Part shown: piece by piece, positions 1-6,706 of the stretch
Layout of the letters: each line of letters opens with the position of its first letter
How positions within the stretch are numbered: the first letter of the stretch is position 1
Assembly: GCA_937871705.1 (NCBI GenBank)
Contig: CALMOO010000572.1
Coordinates: 7,239 to 17,978 of the forward strand
Direction of reading: 5' to 3'
Length of the DNA: 10,740 bases
Source of the DNA: an uncultured Hymenobacter sp.
GTDB taxonomy: Bacteria; Bacteroidota; Bacteroidia; Cytophagales; Hymenobacteraceae
Notes under the pieces: model-generated
The model's input: the letters and a program-made list of their open reading frames with translations, nothing else
Told to the model about the DNA's origin: nothing
Databases searched by the model: none
Position numbers and translations under genes: made by a program

Positions 1-374
1 CCGAGATTTCGTGGTGTGAAAATGGCGTGCCTGCCTCCGTCGAAACGCACGGCTCGAAGTACTACGAAGAGGGTGTGGACGACATCACGGCCGCGGCCGA
101 AGTGAAGCGGATGGCCGAGCGGGTTCCAGCCACTGTGCGCCAGACTTGCTTTATTATTGGCGGGGTGCCCTACGAGATGGCCAAGCTAGTGCGCAAGGGC
201 ACTGAGCGCTACACGGTGCTCGCGGCCGCCGATACCTACCTGTTTGACAAAGCGAAGCTGAAATCCGGTTTGAACATCTACCGCACGATAGCCGAAACGA
301 CTGGGTGCCAGCAGTTTATCTTCGACTGGGATGCCAACTTCACGATTGGCTACCTGCTGTCGTTGCCGCAATAA
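1..374 (+). CDS. 3' part of an unrecognised protein gene
   Basis: The reading frame is open from base 3 at the window edge to the TAA at 372-374, giving 123 visible residues. The first in-window start-like codon is a GTG at 27, but the frame continues upstream of it with plausible protein (EISWCENG before VPASVETHG). I therefore read this as the C-terminal part of a longer gene that starts outside the window, not as a GTG-started 115-residue protein. The visible part is soluble, mixed alpha/beta in composition, with no membrane segment or signal peptide. It has a run rich in Lys/Arg/Glu, then an aromatic end around FDWDANFTIGYLL. I do not recognise the family and assign no function. The gene converges on the permease gene, with a hairpin 12 bases after the stop. 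Confidence 0.75.
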   Translation, partial: EISWCENGVPASVETHGSKYYEEGVDDITAAAEVKRMAERVPATVRQTCFIIGGVPYEMAKLVRKGTERYTVLAAADTYLFDKAKLKSGLNIYRTIAETTGCQQFIFDWDANFTIGYLLSLPQ

Positions 375-385
375 AGGGGGGTAGG

Positions 386-420
386 GCTGGCTGTTGCCTG
401 CGCGGCGGGCAGCAGCTAGC
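386..420 (+). terminator. Hairpin between convergent genes, probable terminator for the upstream plus-strand gene
   Basis: Bases 386-399 pair with 407-420 as a 14-bp stem around a 7-base loop. On plus-strand RNA all positions pair, three of them G-U. On minus-strand RNA those three become C-A mismatches, so the hairpin is built for the plus-strand gene ending at 374. No U tract follows, so termination is inferred from position and stem quality only. The stem abuts the permease stop codon at 421-423. Confidence 0.5.
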
Positions 421-2184
421 TTACACGGCCGCTTTGTTCAGCTTAGAATGCTTGTAGCCGTAGCCGAAGTAGATGCTCAGGCCAATGAGCAGCCAAATCA
501 GGAACATCGTCCAGTTGTTGATGCCGAGCTGCGTCATTAAGTACAGATTGGTGAGCAAACCCAGCACCGGGAGCAGCGAAAGCTTCTTCTGAAACGTGAC
601 GACGGCCAGCACCAGCGACGCCAAGATGAACACCAGGTAGGGAATCTGGTGGCGGAACACGGCGTACCAGCCTTCGCCGGTGTGGGCGGCCGTGGAGCCG
701 TCGGTATCTGCAATGAGCTTGACGATGGTGCCGTGGTCGTAGCGCCAGAGCAGGTAGGCGCAGGCCACGAGCAGCAGCGGCACCAACCACCGCCCATTGA
801 TGTAGGGCACCCGGAAGCGCGCCTCGGAGCGGCCGTAGGGGTCGATAATCAGGATGCCGCCGCAGACCAGCGCAAACGCGAACAGCGTGCCGATGCTGGT
901 AAGGTCGACCACCAAATCCATGTTCAGAAACAAAGCCGGCACACCCACGAAAATACCCGTGACGATGGTACTGAACGAGGGCGTGTGAAACCGCGGGTGC
1001 ACCCGCGCAAATACGGGGGGTAGCAAGCCGTCGCGGCTCATGGTGAGCCAGATGCGCGGCTGCCCCAGCTGAAACACCAGCAGCACCGACGCCATCGCAA
1101 ACACCGCGCTCACGGCCACCAGCGCCGAGAGCTTGGGCAGGCCTACTTTGGCAAAAACGAACGAGAGCGGGTCGCCTACCCCCAGTTCTTTGTACGACAC
1201 CATGCCGGTGAGCACCAGCGTGATAACCACGTAGAGCACCGTGCAAATGATGAGCGCGTACATCATGGCCTTGGGCAAGTCGCGCTGCGGGTTTTTGCAC
1301 TCCTCGGCGGTGGTTGAGATGGCGTCGAAGCCAATGTAGGCGAAGAACACCGCCGACACGCCCTTGAGCACGCCGCCGATGCCGTGCGGCGCAAACGGCG
1401 ACCAGTTGGCCGGCTTCACGTAAAACGCGCCCACCACTATCACCACCGCTACAATTATTAACTTCAACACCACCAGTAGGTTAGAAGCATTCTTGCTTTC
1501 TTTGATGCCCACGTACACCAGCGCCGTGATGGCCACCGTGATAAGGAAGGCGGGCAGGTCCACGACCAGGCGCCAGTCGCCGAACAGTTCGGGTGCGCGC
1601 ACCCAGGCCTGGTAGGCTTCGAGCTGCGCGGGCGTGGCCAGGCTAAGCGGCTGGTGGGCTTCCATAAGGGCTAGCACGGTGTCGTAGCCGTGGCGGGCGC
1701 TTTGGGTGCCCATCGTGAGCCAGCGCGGAATGTGCCAGCCGATGCCATCGAGCAGGCCGGTGAAGTAGTCGCTCCACGAGATGGCCACCACGATGTTGCC
1801 CACCGCGTATTCCATGATGAGCGCCCAGCCAATAATCCAGGCCGCGAGCTCGCCAAACGAGCTGTAGGCGTAAGTATAGGCCGAGCCGCTAACCGGAATA
1901 GTAGCCGCAAACTGCGCGTAGCACAACGCCGAAAATGCGCAGGCTACGGCCGTAAATACAAAGAGCAACGATACGGCCGGCCCGCCATTAAGGCTGGCCT
2001 GGCCGATGGTGCTGAAAATACCGGCCCCAATAATGGCCGCAATGCCCAGCCCGGTGAGGTCGCGCACGGTGAGGTGGCGCTCCAGGGTGCCGGGCGCGGC
2101 GCTGCCGTGCACATCGGGCGGCGGGTTCTGGAGAATGGCCGCAATGGTTTTGCGGCGAAAGAGCGAAGTATTGGCGGGAGGCAT
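421..2184 (-). CDS. APC-superfamily amino acid permease, cationic amino acid transporter (CAT) type
   Basis: The 587-residue polytopic inner-membrane protein is predicted to import amino acids by proton-coupled symport or exchange. Family signatures are clear. GLGIAAIIGAGIF at residues 45-57 is the TM1 substrate-binding glycine motif. SGSAYTYAYSSFGELAAWI follows in TM3. GFDAISTTAEE at 285-295, followed by KNPQRDLP, is the TM6/loop signature of CAT-type permeases. Hydrophobic segments suggest about 12-14 helices, with the extra C-terminal pair seen in YfnA/YhdG-like and eukaryotic CAT proteins. A hydrophilic insertion of about 60 residues (roughly 148-212) lies between TM4 and TM5, which makes the protein longer than typical 460-500-residue bacterial members. 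The ATG at 2184 leaves a 35-residue cytoplasmic tail. Substrate cannot be told from sequence: cationic or broad neutral amino acids are both possible. It is transcribed divergently from the gene at 2297. Confidence 0.9.
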   Translation of the reverse strand: MPPANTSLFRRKTIAAILQNPPPDVHGSAAPGTLERHLTVRDLTGLGIAAIIGAGIFSTIGQASLNGGPAVSLLFVFTAVACAFSALCYAQFAATIPVSGSAYTYAYSSFGELAAWIIGWALIMEYAVGNIVVAISWSDYFTGLLDGIGWHIPRWLTMGTQSARHGYDTVLALMEAHQPLSLATPAQLEAYQAWVRAPELFGDWRLVVDLPAFLITVAITALVYVGIKESKNASNLLVVLKLIIVAVVIVVGAFYVKPANWSPFAPHGIGGVLKGVSAVFFAYIGFDAISTTAEECKNPQRDLPKAMMYALIICTVLYVVITLVLTGMVSYKELGVGDPLSFVFAKVGLPKLSALVAVSAVFAMASVLLVFQLGQPRIWLTMSRDGLLPPVFARVHPRFHTPSFSTIVTGIFVGVPALFLNMDLVVDLTSIGTLFAFALVCGGILIIDPYGRSEARFRVPYINGRWLVPLLLVACAYLLWRYDHGTIVKLIADTDGSTAAHTGEGWYAVFRHQIPYLVFILASLVLAVVTFQKKLSLLPVLGLLTNLYLMTQLGINNWTMFLIWLLIGLSIYFGYGYKHSKLNKAAV

Positions 2185-2296
2185 TCGGCCAGGAAAAATT
2201 TGGGCGCAAGCTAGTAAGCGGGCAAGTTACAGCCCCGGCGTGTGCAATCGACCATTGGTTGGCATCGAGGAGAGAAGCAGTTGTTATTTTCCGTCT

Positions 2297-2992
2297 ATGG
2301 CTCAGCGTTTCGCCTCTGTTCACATCCCTACCCCCTGCCCCGAGAGCTGGGATGCTATGACGCCCACCGACGTAGGCCGGCACTGCGCGGCTTGCGCCAA
2401 AACGGTGGTGGGTTTTACTCCAATGAGCCAAGACAAGATTCTAGCCTACCTAGCGGCTCATAAGGGGCAGCAGGCAAGCGCGGCGATAATAACGCCAGCT
2501 GTGCTGCAGCACCACAAAAGGCCGTGCGGCCCGCACTACTGGCTGCTGGCCGTCGCTGTTTTTATAGGGTGGCAGTCAGCTTTAGCCCAGTCAGCAGTTA
2601 GGCCGCCGGCTCAGCAAGAGGTCATTACTATTCGCGGCGTAGTGCTAGACGACTCGCTGAACGTGCCAATTCCCGGACTCTGGCTCTACCTCAACGATAG
2701 CACGTACGGCGCCGTCACGGATGAGCGCGGCGAATTTACTATCAGCTTTCCTGCTGCCTGGAAGCCAGTGCGCGGCGGCGTATTCAAACTTCAGGCCTGG
2801 CCTCTTCCCTACACCTTCAAGCCAACTCAGGTTCGGCTTGATGTACGAAACTATGACCAGACCTTGCCGCTAACGTTGCGCCTGGCGTCGGCGCCTGGGC
2901 GCGGGCGCAACAACTTAAAGGGCGTTACGGTCAGGCCACGGCCTGTATCGCCCCCGGTGTACCCGGCACGTTCACGTACGGCTCGCCGCTAG
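2297..2992 (+). CDS. Membrane protein with N-terminal CxxC motif and C-terminal CarboxypepD_reg-like domain
   Basis: The 231-residue protein has three visible parts. Residues 10-41 carry a cysteine signature, with C14, W18, M21 and then GRHCAACAKTVVGF containing C30 and C33. This resembles a short N-terminal module found in many Bacteroidota proteins and could bind metal. A single hydrophobic segment at about 81-97 (YWLLAVAVFIGWQSALA) follows a basic stretch (HHKRPC) and looks like a signal anchor that leaves the N-terminus in the cytoplasm. Residues 109-200 have the pattern of a beta-sandwich CarboxypepD_reg-like domain: VITIRGVVLDDSLNVPIPG, then GAVTDERGEFTISFP. The C-terminus is Pro/Arg-rich. 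I chose the ATG at 2297. The same frame is open further upstream to 2006, but that stretch overlaps the divergent permease and has low-quality protein. No function can be assigned; related proteins usually carry only a domain name. The gene lies 38 bases before the lipoprotein gene and may be co-transcribed with it. Confidence 0.75.
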   Translation: MAQRFASVHIPTPCPESWDAMTPTDVGRHCAACAKTVVGFTPMSQDKILAYLAAHKGQQASAAIITPAVLQHHKRPCGPHYWLLAVAVFIGWQSALAQSAVRPPAQQEVITIRGVVLDDSLNVPIPGLWLYLNDSTYGAVTDERGEFTISFPAAWKPVRGGVFKLQAWPLPYTFKPTQVRLDVRNYDQTLPLTLRLASAPGRGRNNLKGVTVRPRPVSPPVYPARSRTARR

Positions 2993-3030
2993 CCCAAACT
3001 TTTCGGCCTCAAAAACCCTTGTGCCAGGGT

Positions 3031-4101
3031 ATGATTCGATTATCGCTGGCACTGCTGCTTTTACTTCTTTCGGCCTGTTCTACCTTCAAGCCTACCCCCA
3101 CTACGCGCTTCAACCCCACGGCTACCCGCGCCGAGCTGCCCCACGAGGAGGCTGTGCACCCCAAAAACTCGCTGGAGTGGTGGTACCTCACCGGCCACTT
3201 GCGCGACCAGGCCACCGGCGAGGAATTTGGCGTGGAGTACGTCTTTTTCCACTTCAACCTGAAGGATGGCAATGACGACTACCAGATGGTGAACGTGGCG
3301 CTCACCGACCCCCAGGGCCAGCAGTTTAAGTACGACTATAAGCTCGGCAAGCTGCCGCGCCTGCTTTCCGACTCGCTGCCCGTGCGCCTGCGCGAGCGTA
3401 AGGCCGGGCAGGTCTGGAAATTTGATGGCCAGGAAGGCACCTACCAGCTGCAAGCCGCCTTCACCGGCAAAGGCAACGCCGGCTATGCCCTCAACCTGAG
3501 TACCACACCCGCCAAACCCGTGCTGCTGCACGGCGGCACGGGCTACGAAAACTACGGCGGTGGCGTGCTGGCCGGCTACTATTCCTACCCCCGCCTCACG
3601 ACCACGGGCACGCTCAAGGTGGCCGGTAAAACCCACCAGGTCAGCGGCGAGCTCTGGTACGACCGGCAGTGGAACTGCACCAGCATCGTGAGCAAAGGTG
3701 TGGGCTGGGACTGGCTCAGCATCCAGCTCGACCAGCCCCGCGAGGAACTGATGCTCAACACGCTGCGCAATTCCGAAACCAACCAGAGCCTCAACAACGG
3801 CTCGTTCTTCTCGGCCACCAACCAGAACGTGCACCTCAGCGGCACCGATTTTCAGCTGACGCCGCTCACTTATTGGACCAGCCCAAAATCCAAGAAAAAA
3901 TACCCGGCCAAGTGGCGCGTGCAAGTGCCCGCCCAGGGCTACGACCTCACCGTAGAGCCGCTGGTGCCCAACCAGGAGCTGGGCCTGCGCTTTTTCCACG
4001 CCTTCACCATGTACTACTGGGAAGGCATGTGCCGCGTAACCGGCACCCACAACGGCCAGCCCGTAACCGGCAAGGCTTACGTAGAAATCACAAACCGGTG
4101 A
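3031..4101 (+). CDS. AttH/CrtC-family lipocalin-like lipoprotein
   Basis: The 356-residue protein belongs to the AttH / carotenoid 1,2-hydratase-like superfamily, a double lipocalin-like beta-barrel fold. The start is the ATG at 3031, not the upstream TTG at 3019, because it gives a clean type II signal: MIR, a leucine-rich core, and the lipobox LSAC with lipidated C16. Family motifs include EWWYLTGHL (49-57), LWYDRQW (208-214) and GWDWLSIQLDQ (225-235). Near the end come a YWTSP segment and YWEGMCRVTG, typical of the second lipocalin-like domain. Activity is uncertain. CrtC proteins hydrate carotenoids and the host may be pigmented, but most lipoprotein members of this family have no proven reaction and no carotenoid genes lie nearby. 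A small hairpin (ACCCT 3015-3019 with AGGGT 3026-3030) abuts the start codon. The gene converges on the ScyD/ScyE-like gene. Confidence 0.85.
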   Translation: MIRLSLALLLLLLSACSTFKPTPTTRFNPTATRAELPHEEAVHPKNSLEWWYLTGHLRDQATGEEFGVEYVFFHFNLKDGNDDYQMVNVALTDPQGQQFKYDYKLGKLPRLLSDSLPVRLRERKAGQVWKFDGQEGTYQLQAAFTGKGNAGYALNLSTTPAKPVLLHGGTGYENYGGGVLAGYYSYPRLTTTGTLKVAGKTHQVSGELWYDRQWNCTSIVSKGVGWDWLSIQLDQPREELMLNTLRNSETNQSLNNGSFFSATNQNVHLSGTDFQLTPLTYWTSPKSKKKYPAKWRVQVPAQGYDLTVEPLVPNQELGLRFFHAFTMYYWEGMCRVTGTHNGQPVTGKAYVEITNR

Positions 4102-4102
4102 C

Positions 4103-4180
4103 TTCAATTATCAACCACTTTATTAACTCGGCAGAGCAGTAGACCGTCTAAGAATTGATGACGGATAATTGCTAATTGAA
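4103..4180. terminator. Possible weak terminator structure between convergent genes
   Basis: The 82-bp space between two convergent stop codons is AT-rich and contains TTCAATTATC at 4103-4112. This can pair with TAATTGAA at 4173-4180 (8 bp) or with GATAATTG at 4164-4171 (8 bp). A small CCGTC/GACGG hairpin lies inside (4144-4148 with 4160-4164). There is no strong GC stem with a U tract, so a terminator role is inferred mainly from location. Confidence 0.3.
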
Positions 4181-4183
4181 ACT

Positions 4184-5182
4184 TTAGTACGTCAGCTTTT
4201 GCAGGGTGCCATCGCCGGTGCAAAGCACGTAATAGGTTCTGTTGTCGGCCCGCTCGATGTCGGTGGGCCGGTCGAGGCCGCTGAGCAGGGCGGCTTTAGT
4301 GGCGTCGAGTATCTGACCGGTTTTGGGCGTGAAGCCAATATTGGGCGGCGTGAGCGAGAACGTGCCGTATTGCACCACAATTGGTTTGTTGCTGGCTGAT
4401 AACGTAATGTCGGTGAGCGTGGTGAAGCCCGTTTGATAGTCGCTCACTACCCCGGCCAGACTTACCAGGTAGATTTTGGTAGAGCCGGCAATAAAAGGAG
4501 CCCCGCTAAGACCGCTGACCAGGAAATTACTGCCGTCGTAGACAATGCCTGTGGGCACGGCATCCGTCGTGGCGTTTACGCCCGGCAGCTTGGCAAATAC
4601 ACTGAGCACCCGGGTTTTACTATCGCGCTTGATGATGGCATTGGCACCCGAGTCCGTGATGTACAGGTTATTGTCGGGGCCTAGCGTCAGGTTATAAAGG
4701 TTGGTATTGAGGGGGGTAGTAAGCTGCTGGGCCAGCACAAACGCGCCAATATTTTCGGCGCTCAGGTTCTTGGCCTCATACGGCGTGTCGCCGGGCTTAA
4801 ACGCCGACACATCCAGGGTGTACAGCTTGCCGGCGCCACCATCCAGCACGTACAGGGTGCCGTCGTGGTACAAGAGGTGCCCAATTCCCTGGGTTTCACC
4901 GTTGGCAAAAACCGACGTCAAGCCCGTTAGCACGGGCGACACCTTGCCATCGGCCGTCACCAGCGCCGCTTGGGCGTCGTTTTTACCGGTGCCACTCAGG
5001 GTGACCCAGGTTCGGCCGCTACCATCGACGCTCAGGCCGATGGGTGCCACCAAGTTGCTGGCAATAGTTTGCGCCGTGAAGCTGGTAGGGTCGGCCGGTA
5101 AGCTAGGTTCGTCGTTCTGCTTGCAGCCGGTGGCCGCAGCCAGTGCCATTAAAGCGCAAAAGGTGCCTGTTTTCAAGTGCAT
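4184..5182 (-). CDS. ScyD/ScyE-family beta-propeller lipoprotein
   Basis: The 332-residue protein starts with a lipoprotein signal (MHLKTGTFCALMALAAATGC, probable lipidated C20). A short linker leads to a repeat-containing propeller-like body. Characteristic strings are GQTQ-type loop ANGETQGIGHLLYHDGTLYV, LGPDNNLYITDSGANAIIK (167-185), DAVPTGIVYDG (207-217) and FLVSGLSGAPF (220-230). These match the ScyD/ScyE family, named after cyanobacterial scytonemin-cluster proteins but widespread as secreted proteins in other bacteria. The repeats resemble NHL/SMP-30-like blades ending in NLYITDS-type strands. A role in scytonemin synthesis is not implied, since no other scytonemin genes are visible. 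It is probably anchored to a cell-envelope membrane. What it binds is unknown. Its upstream region (5183-5318) separates it from chrA, so it is probably transcribed on its own. Confidence 0.85.
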   Translation of the reverse strand: MHLKTGTFCALMALAAATGCKQNDEPSLPADPTSFTAQTIASNLVAPIGLSVDGSGRTWVTLSGTGKNDAQAALVTADGKVSPVLTGLTSVFANGETQGIGHLLYHDGTLYVLDGGAGKLYTLDVSAFKPGDTPYEAKNLSAENIGAFVLAQQLTTPLNTNLYNLTLGPDNNLYITDSGANAIIKRDSKTRVLSVFAKLPGVNATTDAVPTGIVYDGSNFLVSGLSGAPFIAGSTKIYLVSLAGVVSDYQTGFTTLTDITLSASNKPIVVQYGTFSLTPPNIGFTPKTGQILDATKAALLSGLDRPTDIERADNRTYYVLCTGDGTLQKLTY

Positions 5183-5251
5183 GAGAGAAAGAGTTAGGTT
5201 AGCAAAACACCAGAAAAGGTGTAAGGCTAAATTAGGCTCTCCTCCAATACA

Positions 5252-5277
5252 TTAAAATACCTATATGTAGGCATTTA
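5252..5277 (-). terminator. Imperfect hairpin downstream of chrA, possible terminator
   Basis: On the minus strand, 42-67 bases after the chrA stop, TAAATGCCTA pairs with TAGGTATTTTA around a CATA loop, with one bulged U and one G-U pair. A short U-rich tail follows. The core CCTA-N4-TAGG is at 5260-5271. It could instead be an operator for the lipoprotein gene that starts at 5182. The rest of 5183-5318 is AT-rich with short direct repeats (TTAGGTTAG; two AGGCTAA-like copies) and no recognisable gene. Confidence 0.35.
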
Positions 5278-5318
5278 ACCAGCGCGCGACTGCCTTCCTT
5301 ATTGCTGGTAGCCGTCGC

Positions 5319-6635
5319 TTACCCCACCAGCCACCCCGCCGCGAGCGCCACCGCGATGATGACCACGCTCGGCACGCGCTCCCAGAGCAGCAGCAGGAAC
5401 GTGCAGCCCACCAGCAGCGGATTGAGGGGTAGGGCCACGTCGTGGGCACGGCACCAGGCGTTGGGCAAGTCGAGCAGGCGGTCGGGCAGCGGGTGGTAGA
5501 GCAGTAGCGCCGCCGCGCACACCAGGCCGGCGCTCACGGCGTTCACGCCTTCGAGCGAGGCCTTCACGACGCGATACTGGCGCAGACCATCCCAGAAGCG
5601 GATAGCAAAGAATATCAAGAAGATACCGGGCAGGAAAATACCCGCCGCGCCCACCGCCGCGCCCAGCAGCTGCCCGCCTACCCCCCCGCCGGCCGGCCGC
5701 ATGGCCAAGGCCCCGATGTAGGAGGCAAATGAGAAATTGGGCCCCGGCAGGGCCTGCACCAGCCCCAGCCCCGACAAAAACTCGGGCCCCGTGAGGTAGT
5801 GCTTAAACTCTACGAACTCGGCAAAGAGCAGCGGCGCCAGCACCTGCCCACCCCCAAACACCAGCGAACCGTTGCGGTAAAAGTTCTCAAACAAGCGCAC
5901 CGGCAGCCACTCGGTGTAGTGGCCCAGCAAGGCGGCGCCCAGAAATATGCCCAGCCACAGCCCAAAATTGGCCCACTCCACGCGCAAGGGCTGCTTATCC
6001 TGCACGATGGCGTGCTTGCGGAAGCGTAGCGTGGTCACGCTACCCCCCGCTAGCAGCAGCACCGGCAGCACCCACGGCAACTGAAAGAAATAGGCCACCA
6101 TGGCGGCCGCCACCATCAAAGCCACCGACGTTTTGGTGTGAATGACTTTTTCGGCAATGCGAAACGCCGAAAACGCCACGAAACCCACCGCCACCGGCTG
6201 CACAAACTGCACTACCTGCGCCGTACGCCCGTGGTCGATGTGACTGAGCAGCAGGCCGGCCACGGTCATAATCACCACCGCCGGCAGGCACCAGACGAGC
6301 AGCGTGAGGTAGGCCAGGTTGGGCCCGCCCAGCCGCAGGCCGATGGCCGTGATGGTTTGGGTAGACGTGGGGCCGGGCAGCAGCGCGCACAGGGCTTGCA
6401 GCTCCAGCAGGTCGGCGGCGGTGAGGTACTGGCGCTTGTGCACGAGCAGCCGCAGCATCATGGCCACGTGGGCCTGCGGGCCGCCAAAGGCCGTGCAGGC
6501 CAGCCCAGCCACATCCTTCAGGAAAATAAAATTGCGCGTGTGGCGCAGCCGCCTACCCTCCCGCCGCAGCGGAGTCGTATCCGGGAGCGCCCGCGACACA
6601 GCCGAGGTAACACGAGTGAGAGAATCAGAAAGCAC
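5319..6635 (-). CDS. chrA: Chromate transporter ChrA (CHR family, two-domain)
   Basis: The 438-residue inner-membrane protein of the CHR superfamily is predicted to export chromate, which typically confers chromate resistance. Both halves of the duplicated CHR domain are present. The N-terminal half has FGGPQAH at 50-56 and PGPTSTQ at 87-93. The C-terminal half has FGGGQVLAPLL at 260-270 and LPGPNFSF with its PGP at 297-299. Around ten hydrophobic segments follow the family pattern. The frame has no early ATG. The GTG at 6635 is the first available start after an in-frame TGA, and it gives an arginine-rich 35-residue N-terminal tail, so a later non-ATG start is possible. The gene begins 71 bases after aspA on the same strand and could be read through from it. 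No chrB-type regulator or other chromate gene is adjacent, so transport of chromate or a similar oxyanion such as sulfate rests on family membership alone. Confidence 0.9.
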   Translation of the reverse strand: MLSDSLTRVTSAVSRALPDTTPLRREGRRLRHTRNFIFLKDVAGLACTAFGGPQAHVAMMLRLLVHKRQYLTAADLLELQALCALLPGPTSTQTITAIGLRLGGPNLAYLTLLVWCLPAVVIMTVAGLLLSHIDHGRTAQVVQFVQPVAVGFVAFSAFRIAEKVIHTKTSVALMVAAAMVAYFFQLPWVLPVLLLAGGSVTTLRFRKHAIVQDKQPLRVEWANFGLWLGIFLGAALLGHYTEWLPVRLFENFYRNGSLVFGGGQVLAPLLFAEFVEFKHYLTGPEFLSGLGLVQALPGPNFSFASYIGALAMRPAGGGVGGQLLGAAVGAAGIFLPGIFLIFFAIRFWDGLRQYRVVKASLEGVNAVSAGLVCAAALLLYHPLPDRLLDLPNAWCRAHDVALPLNPLLVGCTFLLLLWERVPSVVIIAVALAAGWLVG

Positions 6636-6706
6636 AGAGCGGTGGGAATTACCTATGCCGAAGATAGGGCGAGGTCACGCAACCTTCATGCGCCGCCTCC
6701 TATGTT

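Noticed and set aside
443..1300. 285-codon minus-strand open frame inside the permease gene
   Set aside because: It is a different frame within the permease, rich in Arg/His/Ala with no membrane or domain pattern, so it is a shadow.
2006..2296. Upstream extension of the CarboxypepD_reg-like gene
   Set aside because: The frame is open but overlaps the divergent permease gene. The sensible start, just before the conserved Cys module, is the ATG at 2297.
2255..2297. Bacteroidota-type promoter (TTG ... TATTTTCC) before the gene at 2297
   Set aside because: The -7-like element is only a partial match, spacing to the -33-like TTGG is too long, and it would put the transcript start on the start codon.
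3061..4107. Long antisense open frame of 348 codons on the minus strand
   Set aside because: It lies opposite the well-supported AttH-like lipoprotein gene, has no recognisable family features, and is the usual by-product of GC-rich third positions.
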